From contig CM072152.1 of NCBI GenBank assembly GCA_036850595.1, positions 13,349,640 through 13,413,639 of the forward strand: a DNA stretch of 64,000 nucleotides. Reading direction: 5' to 3'. Source of the DNA: Rhyacichthys aspro. Taxonomy: Eukaryota > Chordata > Actinopteri > Gobiiformes > Rhyacichthyidae. A program made the position numbers and the translations under genes. The number at the start of each line of letters is the position of its first letter. Positions within the stretch are counted from its first letter, which is position 1. Positions 28,201 to 36,944 of this stretch are shown piece by piece. The notes under the pieces were generated by a model. It ran no database searches, had not been told where the DNA came from, and saw only the letters and a list, made by a program, of their open reading frames with translations.

Positions 28201-29278
28201 AGATACACACTATCAGTCAGACAGTGCCAAACCTAATGAGAGGGAAACCATCTTAAAATGAATGATAATAGATGCAGATCCTGTAGGAGAGGCCTGGGGC
28301 TGTTGAAATTTCCACAGAAGCAAACAAACAGTGCTCTCAGACAATGTGTGATGGATAATAACAGGGTGAACAGAACAGACTTACTCTGCACGATTTATTG
28401 GACAGTTTGCCACTCAGATCATATTTTCCTTTTAACTCTTTGAGCAGCTGCTCCAGGTGACTCTTCTCCTCTTTGTCGGTGTAGTCCAGGTCCAGGAGGA
28501 CGTAGGCCCGCCAGTTGGCCGAGTCGAAGCCCCAGTGCACTGTCCGGTTCTCAAGTCTCTTGTGACTGTGAACCACAAACTTGTGAGGGGGAAACATGAG
28601 TCTGCAGTCCAAGCACTGAATGCAGGCGGCGCTGGGGCTGTTGTAGAGTTCAGGCACAAACAGCCCTTTGCAGCGGCCAAAACACTCGTGGTACACTTTG
28701 AAGCTCTTCTCGGTCCGCTCCAGCTCCAGAGAGCCCAGCTCCTTGTTGCAGTGCGGGGGGTACGAGCCGCCGTAGATGAGCGCGTTGCACAGGCGCTCCG
28801 CGTCCGTCTGCGTGATGAGCCCACAGGACGGCGCGGAGAATGGCAGGATGCCCACCACTTTGAGGATCTCGAGCTGGTCCGCGGTGCAACGTGAGCAGTA
28901 GATGTGTAGGTCGTCACACACAGAGTTGATCTGCTGCAACGAGAAGTCTCTCAGGACGCTGTTGAGGATCTGCGGCAGGCACAGGCGCTTCTCTCCGCCG
29001 ACCACGAAGCACGAGATGGGCTCGCGCTCCAGCACGGTCTCACACCTCTCCGTGGAGCGGTCGGACGGGATGAAGAGTGGCCCCGACATGACTGGGGGCG
29101 TCTGAGCGGGCAGAGCGAGCACCAACTCGGCGGGTTTCCCGTCTTTCTTGTAGAGAGGGTCTTGGTTCCAGCGCGCGGAGAAGGCGGCCGGTCCGCCCAG
29201 GGATCGCATGGAGCTTAGGTGGAACTGCTGCAGAGTTTGTTGAAGTCCGGGATGAGGCTGGAAGCTGGCGGCCTCCAT
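3479..29278 (-). CDS. ski: Ski proto-oncogene homologue, SMAD-binding transcriptional co-repressor (7 coding exons)
   Basis: Ski is a nuclear co-repressor that binds SMAD2/3 and SMAD4 and recruits NCoR/HDAC complexes, damping TGF-beta and BMP signalling. Coding exons, 5' to 3': 29278-28385, 5578-5465, 5240-5140, 5041-4824, 4560-4286, 4203-3973, 3694-3479. Together they are 2049 nt, 682 codons plus stop, with compatible phases at every junction and GT-AG borders. Domains seen: N-terminal R-SMAD-binding segment (about 6-38, with LGGPAAFSARW), Dachshund-homology domain (about 72-170), SAND-like zinc-binding SMAD4-interaction domain with repeated Cys/His (about 185-290), a divergent Ser/Pro/acidic linker (299-485), and a long C-terminal coiled coil (about 486-665). 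The linker keeps the SKI-type block SAFRPWSP. Human SKI is 728 residues, so the linker and N-terminus are somewhat shorter here. The N-terminal block and C-terminal heptads fit SKI better than SKIL. Which teleost duplicate this is (skia or skib) cannot be told from the sequence alone. Confidence 0.96.
3973..4203 (-). CDS. ski: ski coding exon 6 (coiled coil)
   Basis: This is a 231-nt symmetric phase 0-0 exon (residues 535-611). The acceptor is TTTACAG|GAG and the donor ACTCAG|GTGAGA. It encodes ELEFVRVAKKGRLREAIEAK, then EIERLRVDWDRKMREAEES, then RVCDKGCEAERLRVKYSTQ. This is nearly co-linear with human SKI ([20 protein letters not shown] and RVCDKGCEAGRLRAKYSAQ). Confidence 0.97.
4286..4560 (-). 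CDS. ski: ski coding exon 5 (start of coiled coil)
   Basis: This is a 275-nt exon, phase 1 in and phase 0 out, ending at residue 534. The acceptor is CCCCCAG|GC and the donor CAGCAG|GTACGG. After a Ser/Pro-rich start it encodes ISPEVDTLRQMLYGGLDTK followed by EIVRMRVKQEEKLAAAVQAK. This is the start of the C-terminal SKI coiled coil used for homodimerisation and SKI-SKIL heterodimerisation. The frame used here is the one with the SKI heptads; another long frame across the same bases is a shadow. Confidence 0.94.
4824..5041 (-). CDS. ski: ski coding exon 4 (divergent acidic linker)
   Basis: This is a 218-nt exon (about residues 370-442), phase 2 in and phase 1 out. The acceptor is CTCCAG|A and the donor GACC|GTGAGT. 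It encodes a low-complexity Pro/His/Lys region ending in an acidic DDMDTDGEIDVDG stretch. I recognise no close mammalian counterpart to this segment. Its reading frame is fixed by the conserved exons on both sides, which join it without frameshift. Confidence 0.85.
5140..5240 (-). CDS. ski: ski coding exon 3 (SAFRPWSP block)
   Basis: This is a 101-nt exon (residues 337 to part of 370), phase 0 in and phase 2 out. The acceptor is TCTCAG|GATCTC and the donor GAGAG|GTTAGT. It contains RPSAFRPWSPK, a block shared with vertebrate SKI, followed by a charged segment EKEKPVVQNEER. A poly-T run at about 5113-5128 (A-rich on the gene strand) lies just downstream of the donor. Confidence 0.9.
5465..5578 (-). 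CDS. ski: ski coding exon 2 (linker)
   Basis: This is a 114-nt phase 0-0 exon (residues 299-336). The acceptor is CCCACAG at 5580-5579 and the donor AAG|GTTTGT. It encodes a basic/serine linker (SPSPVPAKRSKFDKLLSSS, then PEWLQSLSKSAHK). The tryptophan-leucine block resembles the human SKI segment SSWLRTL. The exon is placed by splice signals, an open frame and position. It is symmetric, so it could be skipped without breaking the frame. Confidence 0.85.
8815..9130. other. CpG-containing unexplained block in ski intron 1
   Basis: About 300 bp in which CpG dinucleotides and C-rich runs are clearly denser than in the flanking intron (for example GATCGACATGCGC, CTTCGCGATCAG and CGGAATATCCCCTCCGAC). 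It includes CTCACTCAAGGGCAC, which resembles a motif common in fish interspersed repeats. I cannot tell an old repeat fragment from a regulatory element. Confidence 0.3.
9668..10016 (+). repeat. Minisatellite, about 21-bp unit (TCCAACTAAAACCTGTTCAAA-like)
   Basis: About 16 degenerate head-to-tail copies of a unit built on AAATCCAACTAAAACCTGTTC, with substitutions such as CATC for CAAC and ATCAG for CCTG. A closely related array lies at 51663-52003. Just before this array (9589-9602) is TTATGTGGCCCTCA, which also precedes the second array. This is therefore probably a decayed copy of the same hAT-type element, although I could not find its terminal repeats. Confidence 0.85.
10233..10294. repeat. 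(TA)31 microsatellite
   Basis: This is a 62-bp uninterrupted TA dinucleotide run in ski intron 1. It is probably highly variable in length and can extrude cruciform structures. Confidence 0.97.
20985..21115. promoter_or_regulatory. Candidate conserved non-coding element in ski intron 1
   Basis: This stretch has mixed, non-repetitive composition with clustered factor-like motifs: GGAATAATTCATACATTCC (CATTCC is TEAD-like), TGATCACATTATC, ATTATCATTGCATTTGG, and homeodomain-type AT cores. It has no coding potential. The call rests on sequence texture only and no alignment was possible. Confidence 0.25.
28385..29278 (-). CDS. ski: ski coding exon 1 (N-terminus, Dachshund domain, SAND-like domain)
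   Basis: This exon encodes residues 1-298 in a single open frame from the ATG at 29278. Key blocks are FQPHPGLQQTLQQFHLSS and LGGPAAFSARW (SMAD2/3 binding), PSDRSTERCETVLE and GGEKRLCLPQILNSVLRDFS (Dachshund-homology domain), and the Cys/His cluster around CIQCLDCRLMFPPHKFVVHSH (SAND-like zinc-binding region). The donor is AGA|GTAAGT, phase 0, at 28385/28384. The exon is GC- and CpG-rich compared with the introns on either side. A first exon carrying both structured domains is the usual SKI gene layout. Confidence 0.97.
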
Positions 29279-29740
29279 GTTTGTTTCGCTGACTCGAAAA
29301 ACTACAGTTAAAAAGTCAAAACGAAAGCAGAAATTGACTTATCGGATCGGGCGTCCTCAGCATCCGGCCACGAGCTCAATAACGCGCATTTCCATGTCAC
29401 TGGAGAAGCTTCCCAGCGCGTCCATTCAGAAAACGGAAGGCTCCCAGACTCACAAGGGTTGTTCTTGTCCGCAGATAAAATTAAAGTCGACAACTCCTCG
29501 CAAAGTCGTGTTGTCCGACGCACAATCACCGGGTTGTGTGTGGTTTTACGCACTCCCAAGTGCGTTCGAAATACGGCTTATCTGCGCCGTCTGGCTCGGT
29601 CTGTCTCCCCACTCAATGTGTGAGCCTCTCTCTCCCTCTCTGTTTGTTTGTGTCTGGTTCAGTCATTGAATCCCGGCCAGGAATGTGACTGACTCCCCGG
29701 GCTGGCTCTTCCCTGCGAGGGCTGCTCCTCCCTCTGCTCC
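28430..29740. promoter_or_regulatory. ski: CpG-rich island covering ski exon 1 and its promoter / 5' UTR
   Basis: CpG dinucleotides are frequent through exon 1 and for about 450 bp upstream of the ATG (29279-29740), then fall sharply into the AT-rich flank. The upstream part includes a pyrimidine-rich CTCTCTCTCCCTCTCTG run. It has no obvious TATA box at a usual distance, which suggests a TATA-less CpG-island promoter. The transcription start site is not defined by the sequence. Confidence 0.65.
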
Positions 29741-30414
29741 ATGGCAGCTGCACATTAAAAAAGCTAAATCCATTCGAAGCGAGCAGAGGGTGGAGCTTAA
29801 GAAAATACAGACTTTATATTAAAATATAGAAAATAAGCAACCTTTCCTTCATTTGTTCATTCTTCCCAGAAGAAAATGTTTTAAGTTCGAAAACTTTAAA
29901 AACTTTTACATCAGTATGAACTTAAGTTAGTCTCGAGCTTAATTGTTGCTGAAGGTCAGGTTAAAGTGAAATAATTCTGAAATTCTCTAAGAACTGCACG
30001 GCTTGTCGTTTTCAGTCATTTAATAGACCACATCTTATACTGGATAATAGTCTAGATATAAACCTGAATTTATTTCCCGCGGCTCCATAAACGAGCCCTT
30101 TCCATGAAATGTTTCTCAGACACAACGTTCAGTATTTTGAAAGTTCTATTCAGAAAACAAAATAAGGAAACCGTATAAAGCTATTATAACCATAGATTAT
30201 ACAAACAAATATGCATACATTTGATTGATAAAATTATATTATTTTTAATATAATATTCAACATGCTGGTTTAATAGGACCCAAAAATCAAACGGAAGTAG
30301 AGAGCTTTTACCAGTTTGACCTTAAACTTTTCTGACCACTAAGGGGCGCCAAACACCATCCAGAGGAAAACTAACAACCAAGCACTGGTTCACTTAATAA
30401 AAAGACAAAAAGTG
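29741..30414. other. Intergenic region between ski (5' end) and tmem51 (3' end)
   Basis: This AT-rich spacer separates the ski promoter from the tmem51 3' end. It has no open reading frame of note. A CTCF-like near-consensus motif (one mismatch) is at 30336-30349. Because both genes are on the minus strand, this is a head-to-tail intergenic gap of under 1 kb. Confidence 0.7.
30336..30349 (+). promoter_or_regulatory. CTCF-like motif, one mismatch
   Basis: CCACTAAGGGGCGC matches the degenerate CTCF core CCASYAGRKGGCRS except at position 7 (A for G). It sits between the ski promoter and the tmem51 3' end, a plausible place for an insulator. Confidence 0.35.
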
Positions 30415-30431
30415 ACATCAAATACAAACAA

Positions 30432-30437
30432 TTTATT
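30432..30437 (-). terminator. tmem51: Candidate polyadenylation signal of tmem51
   Basis: TTTATT on the plus strand reads AATAAA on the gene strand, about 545 nt after the tmem51 stop. It would place the transcript end near 30415. It is a canonical hexamer in an AT-rich 3' UTR; other AT-rich variants exist nearby. Confidence 0.5.
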
Positions 30438-30979
30438 AACCACATTTGATAGTTACACCATATTTTAAAAATATTTAAACACATACAAATCATTAAAAGC
30501 CATTTTGTATTTTTTTTTCCTAATCTTGTGATATAAACCTCAATGGTCTACTGTATTCTCTGTACTAAAAACACCCTTTAAATTGTTTCATATTAAAACC
30601 AAAGACAATTTCCAAAATTCTAAAAGGCTAACATGATTTGCAGATGTTTTGTTGTTGAGTGAAATCTAAAGTATGTTATATATCAGCCATATCACACCAT
30701 TTAAAAATGTCCAGAGAAATAGATTTTCTTTTTCCCCCTCACACACGCTCGTAATTGACTTAAATCATGGTATAAAACTGAACATTTGTCTGTTTATGTA
30801 TTTTAACAAAATAAATAGGTAAAACAAGTAATGAACAAGAGTTTCACTTGAAATATTTTCATCTAAGGAGCAGCTGCAGCCTGCCAGCTGCATTTAACCA
30901 ACATAATACCAACCTTGAAATGAGTTTTTAAAATGACAGTCCATTTTCCCCACCAAAGATATGACTCAGTAAATAAACT

Positions 30980-31427
30980 CTAGTTCAGTTCAGGCATTTT
31001 ATTTTCATACTGTGGCGGTGGGGTGATGGGTTCAATGGTCACTGGGTTCTGAGTGGGGCTGCGGATTTGGAGCCGGAAATCCTTAAGATGCAGTTTGTCT
31101 GATTTGATCCTGCGTACCCGGAGAGGCCGCAGTAAACGACTGGCTCGGCTGCTGCTGCGCGCCGGCAGTGAAGGGGTTCTCTCGGTCACTTCTCCCTGGG
31201 GCTCGGAGGGTGGCTGGACGGGAGCTGGGGCAGGTTCATTTAGTGGGGTTTCCTCCGTGGGGTTAGCAGCAGGCCCTGTTCCCTCGTTCTCCACGGCAGC
31301 AATGATGTCCTCGTACGATGGCAGCTGGGAGGTGCTCTGGCGAAGGTTGCTCTGGCGGACAGGGTAGTTACCGCTGCCCACCGCCTCTTCGTAGCTTGGC
31401 ACGTTGTATGCAGCTGGGTCTGGAGTT
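30980..31427 (-). CDS. tmem51: tmem51 coding exon 2 (cytosolic tail)
   Basis: The acceptor TTTGCAG|A is at 31429-31428, and the first base completes the codon for Pro132. The exon encodes the tail with two PSY motifs, the RRIKSDKLHLKDF block and PPQY, ending MPELN before the TAG stop at 30982-30980. Confidence 0.95.
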
Positions 31428-32130
31428 CTGCAAAGGAATGACTGATGTGACATATGTTCAATGGGATAGAGTAATAATTAGATTCAAATTACAATTCAAA
31501 TGTAACACAAAAAAAATAAACAATGGCTTTGGGGTTATATTTCACATTCATTTCATTGAAAGTCACATCAAACAACAAATTACAACTGGAATAACTGTAA
31601 AAACCGGAATAACTGTGTAAAAACACTATGTCGACATTTTCCTTGAACTCTGTGTTACCATTATCTACACTACATGGACTGGCCTCAGATCATATCTTAC
31701 ATAAATAAGTCACAAACATAAGGTAATGACTCACGGCTCCTCCTGCTCTGCGGACACATTGGCCACTAAGCGTGCACCTGTCGCCGCTTGCTGGTTACTC
31801 CTGTTCCTTGCTCTCCTCTTGCTTCTTACACCGAGGCAGATGGACAGGAGCAGCATGGCGGCTCCGACCCCAACCAACACCATGGCCACTGAGGAGGACT
31901 TGGTTCTGTCCTTCTCCTCCTCTTCGTCTATGGGCACTGTGGAGTTGACTGCTGGAGTTGACTCTCCGTCCAACGGTATGACAGTCCACACAATCATGAC
32001 AATGCCCAGGGCGATGAGTCCCACTCCCAGAGCACACAGAGCATAGTGGGCACCCGAGCTGGTGCCCCCCGAGCTGGACGATCTGCTGGAGCGGTTGTTA
32101 CCACCGCAAATACCCTGATTGGAGCACATC
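30980..32130 (-). CDS. tmem51: Transmembrane protein 51 (two coding exons)
   Basis: Two exons (32130-31735 and 31427-30980) encode 280 residues; human TMEM51 is 253. The ATG is at 32129, one base after the acceptor TATGCAG, so the first coding exon carries a single 5' UTR base. Features: a Ser/Gly-rich N-terminus, TM1 at about 28-52 (HYALCALGVGLIALGIVMIV), a short acidic loop with an N-glycosylation sequon NST at 62-64, TM2 at about 79-101, then a basic stop-transfer RSKRRARNR and a long cytosolic tail. The tail has VPSYEEA (141-147), LPSYEDI (167-173), RVRRIKSDKLHLKDFR (near-identical to human RVRRIKSEKLHLKDFR) and TPPPQYE (267-273). Its molecular function is not established. The PY-type motifs suggest binding to WW-domain proteins such as NEDD4-family ligases (inference). 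It lies directly downstream of kazrin, as in human. Confidence 0.95.
31735..32130 (-). CDS. tmem51: tmem51 coding exon 1 (both membrane helices)
   Basis: This exon encodes residues 1-131 plus two bases of codon 132. The donor is GAGCC|GTGAGT at 31735/31734. It holds both transmembrane helices and the basic juxtamembrane segment. The VLVGVGAAMLLLSICLGVR helix closely matches human VLVGAGVMLLLLSICLSIR. Confidence 0.95.
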
Positions 32131-34092
32131 CTGCATAAAACAACACAAGAAAAGACAAATGGTAAGGACAGCAGTTTGAGGTCGCTATGAGAACATTAAA
32201 AGCAAGCCAAAGAACTGTTTCCCTAATGTTTTGAGGAAGTGTATTTATTTTGTGTGTTCAATTATATAAATATCACTCAGATAATAGGTGGTATAATGTG
32301 AGCCAAATATGACAAATATTCATTTTTAGCTTAAAGGTAAAACAGAGAAACAAAAGACCATATTGGGCCACTGTGGTGGTGGTTATCGGCATTAAAGTAA
32401 AGAGCATTGGTGCACACATGTTGAAACATGAAAAACATGCATCAGTCACACTTAGTGAGTCACACTCAAAGAACAGATGCACAAAAATGTGGCCAAATCA
32501 CTTCTGTCAACACATGTACATTTTCTGGAGTTTCTTATTTTTCACTTATCACAACAAACCAATAAACATTCCACTGCATGGTCATATAACATTTACTGTT
32601 AAAAATTCTATGCAAAAGGCCAGTTCAAAATAATTTGGATTAGGTATTGAGATTACGTAACAATGGACAGCTTTTACGACAGGTCATATGTGGGCCAAAC
32701 AGCAAACAAAAATGAATAACAGCAAACAGAGAGACAGTGGGTTAAAAAAGCAAATATGTTAAAACTTGCTTGACGAGTCCCTCAGAAAATTCATCAACTT
32801 TCGAATATTTAACTTTTGTTTTTATGCCACAATCACACATTTTTCACCCCCTTGATGACATTAGCATTCCATAGATTTACATGTGGATTAAATGATATTT
32901 GTATACAACAAAAACAATAAATGTTGAAAGTCTAGTCTTTAAGATGAAGCAAATATAGAAAACATTCACTCTGCAATCATACACATATGCAGTGGTTATC
33001 CTATTCAGCAGTGTATGGGCTTAAGGATTGGTGCTATAAAGTCCACTGTCAGTTTTGACATACTAAAGACATGCTACAGTATGCAAAATATCCAACCCTT
33101 TCACTGTGACAACAGGAAGAAATGGACAGAGAACAGGAATTACACTCTGATTACATACATGCTGTGCCGGCTGGTAACTAGTGTAGAGCCACTGTGTACA
33201 TGCTGTGTTTTACTGCTGTAAATCTAGTGTTGCAGCAGATTTGTTTGGATGCCAGTGGTATGTGAAGAGTGTTTTGATTGCTTTACATAGATTCACCTAT
33301 GCACATATGTGAACCTCATGAAAAGTAAATGTTGCCAAGGAAACTACTGGCACTGCATCATGCTGAGTTAGAAGGCACAATCACTAACACTTTAGCTAAA
33401 ATAAAAGCACAGTTCAAAACATTGACCTCAAAAACACTGATGAGAGCTTACTAAAAGCTCAGTCAAATATGAGACTTTCTGTGCTTTTAACTAAATAAAC
33501 ACAATACAGTGTTATAGCAGATAAGTGCTGCAGATAAGTAATGCAGGCCTGTTCATTTACTGCTCCACAACAGAGATTTGAGCGCTTAACTTTTATATCT
33601 ACTGTATAAATGGTCTTACCACATTAGTAGACTACACCTAATAGAGAGAGCTACATAGTTTTTAATCATAATTAAATCTAATGAGCAGTGTTGTCACAGT
33701 GAGTCACATGTGGGAGAACTATGCCTCTGCACAGTGGTACATGGGTGTGTCTTCCTAAAGAGGAAAAAAAAAACACACCTGTAGTACATAATAAATAATA
33801 GGCTTCAGTAAAGCTATCTGAACTCTCAAAAACACCAAGAGCTTGGTTAAAAGCTCAGTGTCGTTCCTGATGTGCCCTGCCTCTGAGCAGCTAATTGTTT
33901 GCAAAGGAGGGAGAGACTTTAGTGGAGAGAAATGTCCTTGAATGAAACAGCCACATTTTAACTTTGAACACTTAAAATTTGTGAATATAGCATGCATGAC
34001 ACAAGGGGTAAATATTTCAGTCTTTGTAAGCAGTGGATAAAGTAAAAAAAACCCTCAACATTCTGAAGGCGATCTGTTCACTGAGGCCTTAC
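32131..34092 (-). other. tmem51: tmem51 intron 1
   Basis: This is AT-rich intronic DNA of about 2 kb between the candidate non-coding exon and the start-codon exon. I see no coding exon, RNA gene or recognisable transposon in it. Confidence 0.55.
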
Positions 34093-34370
34093 CTTTTGTC
34101 AGCGTGTCTGTTCAAGGACTTCCCTCTTTCATCGGTGAGTTACCTGATTCACGCAGGTGTTTTCGGGAAGATCGCGCACGAAAAACAGACAGACAACATA
34201 GACGCGACAACTTCAGGTTCCTTCTTCGACAAAAACTAAAACTTTTAAATCGAAACACGTGTTCATTTACACTTTCTCAGCCGCTAACACAACAATTTAC
34301 TTGAGAACTTTGCCCAAAACTCTTGTCGTAGTGACACCTCTGCCGTTGGCCGCAGCGAGAGTAGTCCCCC
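34093..34370 (-). other. tmem51: Candidate tmem51 non-coding first exon and promoter
   Basis: A strong donor on the minus strand, ACAAAAG|GTAAGG, ends at 34093/34092. It follows a short CpG-containing stretch (about 34100-34370) that contrasts with the AT-rich surroundings. It is 2 kb upstream of the tmem51 start-codon exon, which needs an upstream exon because an acceptor lies directly before its ATG. The 5' boundary is a guess. Confidence 0.55.
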
Positions 34371-34471
34371 GGGTCCTAAAGCCTCCCGGACTCAATGAAA
34401 GAGTTCACATTTACCAACTTTTAACATCACTTTACTTTTTTTCTGTTCTTTGAATGAAAATTTCGGCCCCT

Positions 34472-34839
34472 TTTTTTTGAGGTTCCTAGAAAAAAAAAAA
34501 AAATTTTTGAGTCCCCCAGAAAAAAAAAAAAAAATTTTTTTTTTGAGTCCCCCAGAAAAAAAATTTTTTTTTTTGAGTCCCCCTAGAAAAAAAATTTTTT
34601 TTTTGAGTCCCCAGAAAAAAAAAAAAAATATTTTTTTTTGAGTCCCCCCAGAGAAAAAAAAAAATTTTTTGAGTCCCCCATAAAAAAAAAAAAAAAATTT
34701 TTTTTTGAGTCCCCCCGAAAAAAAAAAAAAATATTTTTTTGAGTCCCCCAAAAAAAAAAAAATATTTCTTTTTTGAGTCCCCCTAGAAAAAAAAAAATTT
34801 TGAGTCACCCAGAAAAAAATAAATTTTTTTTGAGTCCCC
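34472..34839. repeat. Tandem A-tract/T-tract array with TTTGAGTCCCCCAGAAA-type units
   Basis: There are about 12 units of 26-36 bp. Each has a poly-T run, a short core (GAGTCCCCCAGA or variants CCTAGA, CCATAA, CCCGA, CACCCAGA; GAGGTTCCTAGA in the first) and a poly-A run. A-runs meet T-runs, so neighbouring units are partly self-complementary. The array runs straight into an assembly gap, so its true length is unknown. Open reading frames across it are artefacts of low complexity. Confidence 0.9.
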
Positions 34840-34938
34840 NNNNNNNNNNNNNNNNNNNNNNNNNNNNNNNNNNNNNNNNNNNNNNNNNNNNNNNNNNNNN
34901 NNNNNNNNNNNNNNNNNNNNNNNNNNNNNNNNNNNNNN
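34840..34938. other. Assembly gap (99 Ns)
   Basis: A run of 99 undetermined bases. It is bounded on the left by the A/T-tract array and on the right by more A/T-tract sequence (ATTTTATTTTTTTGGGGC), so the array probably continues inside it. The round-number length suggests a placeholder, not a measured size. Confidence 0.98.
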
Positions 34939-35085
34939 ATTTTATTTTTTTGGGGCAATTAAAAAAAAGTTTTTTACTCTTTTCTAAAATTGAATTCAAC
35001 CATGTAGATAAATAAATTTTAAGGCTATTCGCTTTGTCAAGACCTTGGTGTAATCCTTGCACTAGCAATAATCATAATTTTCTTA

Positions 35086-35556
35086 AAAAAGTTTACATGT
35101 AGGGGGTGCACGGTAGCGGAGTGGTTAGCGCTCCCACTTCACAGCAAGAAGGCCGTGAGTACGAATCCCGGCCGACCCAAAAAACATCGTTGGCCGATTG
35201 TAGCCAACTCAAAACATCATTGGGTAACTCTGGTCTTTCTGTGAGGAGTCTGCATGTCCTCCCCGTGTCACCGTGGGTTCTCTCCGGGATCTCCGGCTTC
35301 CTCCCACCGTCCAAAGACATGCATGTATAGGTGAATTGGTGACTCTAAAGTGCCCCTAGTGGATGAATGTGAGAGTGAATGGTTGTCTGTCAATGTCTGC
35401 GTCTAAGTGTCAGCCCTGCGACGAACTGGCCACTGTCCAGGGTGTACCCCGCCTAAGGCCCAAAGCAGCTGGGATAGGCTCCAGCCACCCGCGACCCCAC
35501 AAAGTGGGATAAGCGGTAGAAGATGAAATGAAATGAAATGAAAAAGTTTACATGTA
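35086..35556 (+). mobile_element. tRNA-derived SINE with perfect 16-bp target-site duplication
   Basis: The body is at about 35102-35540, flanked by identical copies of AAAAAGTTTACATGTA at 35086-35101 and 35541-35556. The 5' head looks tRNA-like: an A-box-like TAGCGGAGTGG and a B-box-like AGTACGAATCC. A long body follows with blocks such as CTCCCCGTGTCACCGTGGG and GCTGGGATAGGCTCCAGCC, which recur in many teleost genomes. The 3' end is a short GAAAT repeat tail. The intact duplication points to a fairly recent insertion. It is intergenic, between tmem51 and the 3' end of kazrin. SINEs depend on a LINE for retrotransposition; the partner is not visible here. Confidence 0.88.
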
Positions 35557-36944
35557 TAAATGATCAAAGGAGTTCAGAAGGTTTAAAAACATGTTTTAAT
35601 TACACCGTCACACAATATGGATTATGCCACATTAATACAAGCAGCCTACAAATTTATGAAATGATTTAGCACACATGTCAGTCCTATAGGCCTTCTTTAT
35701 AACTTAACTCTGTGATGAAGTTTACATGAAAAAATAATAGGTTTACATTGTACATACTATGGACAATAGAGACAGTAAATGGTGTGAAAAACTAGATTCT
35801 TTACAGGTTTGCACTGGTCCCATGTTCCCACTCAAACAAGAGACGCCCAGAAAGAAAGTGGCAGACAAACCTGTTTTTACTGTTTAGAGAAACTCAAAGG
35901 TCTCAACTCCACACAGCGGTAACATTTCCTGTGGGAATTTCATACTCTTTAAGACTCCTTACATGTGTTTATCAAATGACTGTACAAAATATGCCATATA
36001 CATTCAATAGACAGTTCTGTCTTTTACCCTTGCAGTCGCTGTGTGTATTCCCCCAAATCCCCAAATATTCAACATACAGTGCATTAAATATATATAAGAA
36101 AGATGCATTCTCAGTCATGAATGAAATTAAAATGTTATTCAAAGAACAGTATTAAACAAAAAAAAAAAATCAAATTTCCTGAAATATGCAGTTAAGCATT
36201 TTTCTCCTGGCATTTAAAAAATTACATTAAACCATCAATGTGATATTGTTATGAGCAAAACTCTCACTCCCAATTTCCCTCTCATATGTAACCACTGACC
36301 TGATAGTTAGCATTATGGTGTATATTATGTTGGATTTCCATTGGATATTATGTAAACAGAGTACATTTTTATTTATTTAAAAGATCAATAGGTCTGCATG
36401 TGATAGTTTGTGCATAATGAAAAAAAGTTCCAGTTTAAGATATAGGATAATGTCAAGAATGTATTAAAATGTATATGTTATTGCTCTCTGCCAATAACTG
36501 CACATAAAACCTTTAGGTGCCAAATAAAATTAAACTAAAATACAGCACATTTAAACAGCAAGCATTTGAATCTCATGTTAAAGCATGAACAAACCAGAAT
36601 TTTTCTTTTAACCTGATGGTGAGATTATTGAAATGTGGAGACAAATTTGTTTACAGAATTCCTACATAGTACACCTTTAACTTTTGATTCCCCCAAAAGA
36701 TAAAGTAAGATTAAACATAATAAGCCTTGAGAATATGTACACAACTAAATGAACCCCCTGTAAGGCATCAAAGGAGAACCATTAGCATTTTACCTTTTCA
36801 ATAAATTATCATGTCTGCTGTGACACGAGTACAATGTTAACCTATCTTATGGTGAGTCCCTTGAACACATGTATCTGTCCCCTCATGTAGCCTCAGTAGT
36901 AAACAGCTTTAACACAATGTAAACAATAGTGAGTCGCTGAGAGC
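35557..36944 (-). other. kazn: kazrin 3' UTR / intergenic
   Basis: This AT-rich stretch follows the kazrin stop. AATAAA-type hexamers on the gene strand (plus-strand TTTATT at about 36368-36377) are candidate polyadenylation signals roughly 570 nt after the stop. No coding sequence is seen. Confidence 0.5.

Larger units (their letters stand above)
5579..28384 (-). other. ski: ski intron 1 (22.8 kb)
   Basis: This long first intron has donor AGA|GTAAGT at 28384 and acceptor CCCACAG ending at 5579. I see no additional protein-coding exon of a known family on either strand. It contains the minisatellite at 9668-10016, the (TA)31 tract at 10233-10294, an A-rich run near 8611-8625, and several GC-balanced stretches that look like non-coding regulatory DNA. 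Large first introns of developmental regulators often carry enhancers, but this cannot be shown here. Confidence 0.8.

Noticed and set aside
28457..28894. 145-codon plus-strand frame opposite ski exon 1
   Set aside because: It is antisense to a strongly conserved coding exon; openness follows from the GC-rich codon pattern of ski.
28385..29278. SKIL (SnoN) instead of SKI
   Set aside because: LGGPAAFSARW, SAFRPWSP and the C-terminal ELEFVRVAKKGRLREA block fit SKI, not SKIL.
29590..29620. SMAD-binding CAGAC words in the ski promoter as an autoregulatory site
   Set aside because: Five-base words occur by chance too often, and no paired or palindromic SMAD element was found.
34392..35068. Long open frames on both strands through the A/T-tract array and gap (Phe/Lys-rich repeats)
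   Set aside because: They are translations of homopolymer runs and of Ns; no real protein composition, start context or splice support.
35102..35180. Genuine tRNA gene
   Set aside because: A and B boxes are present, but the sequence continues into a SINE body flanked by a target duplication and does not form a complete tRNA cloverleaf with CCA-proximal stem.
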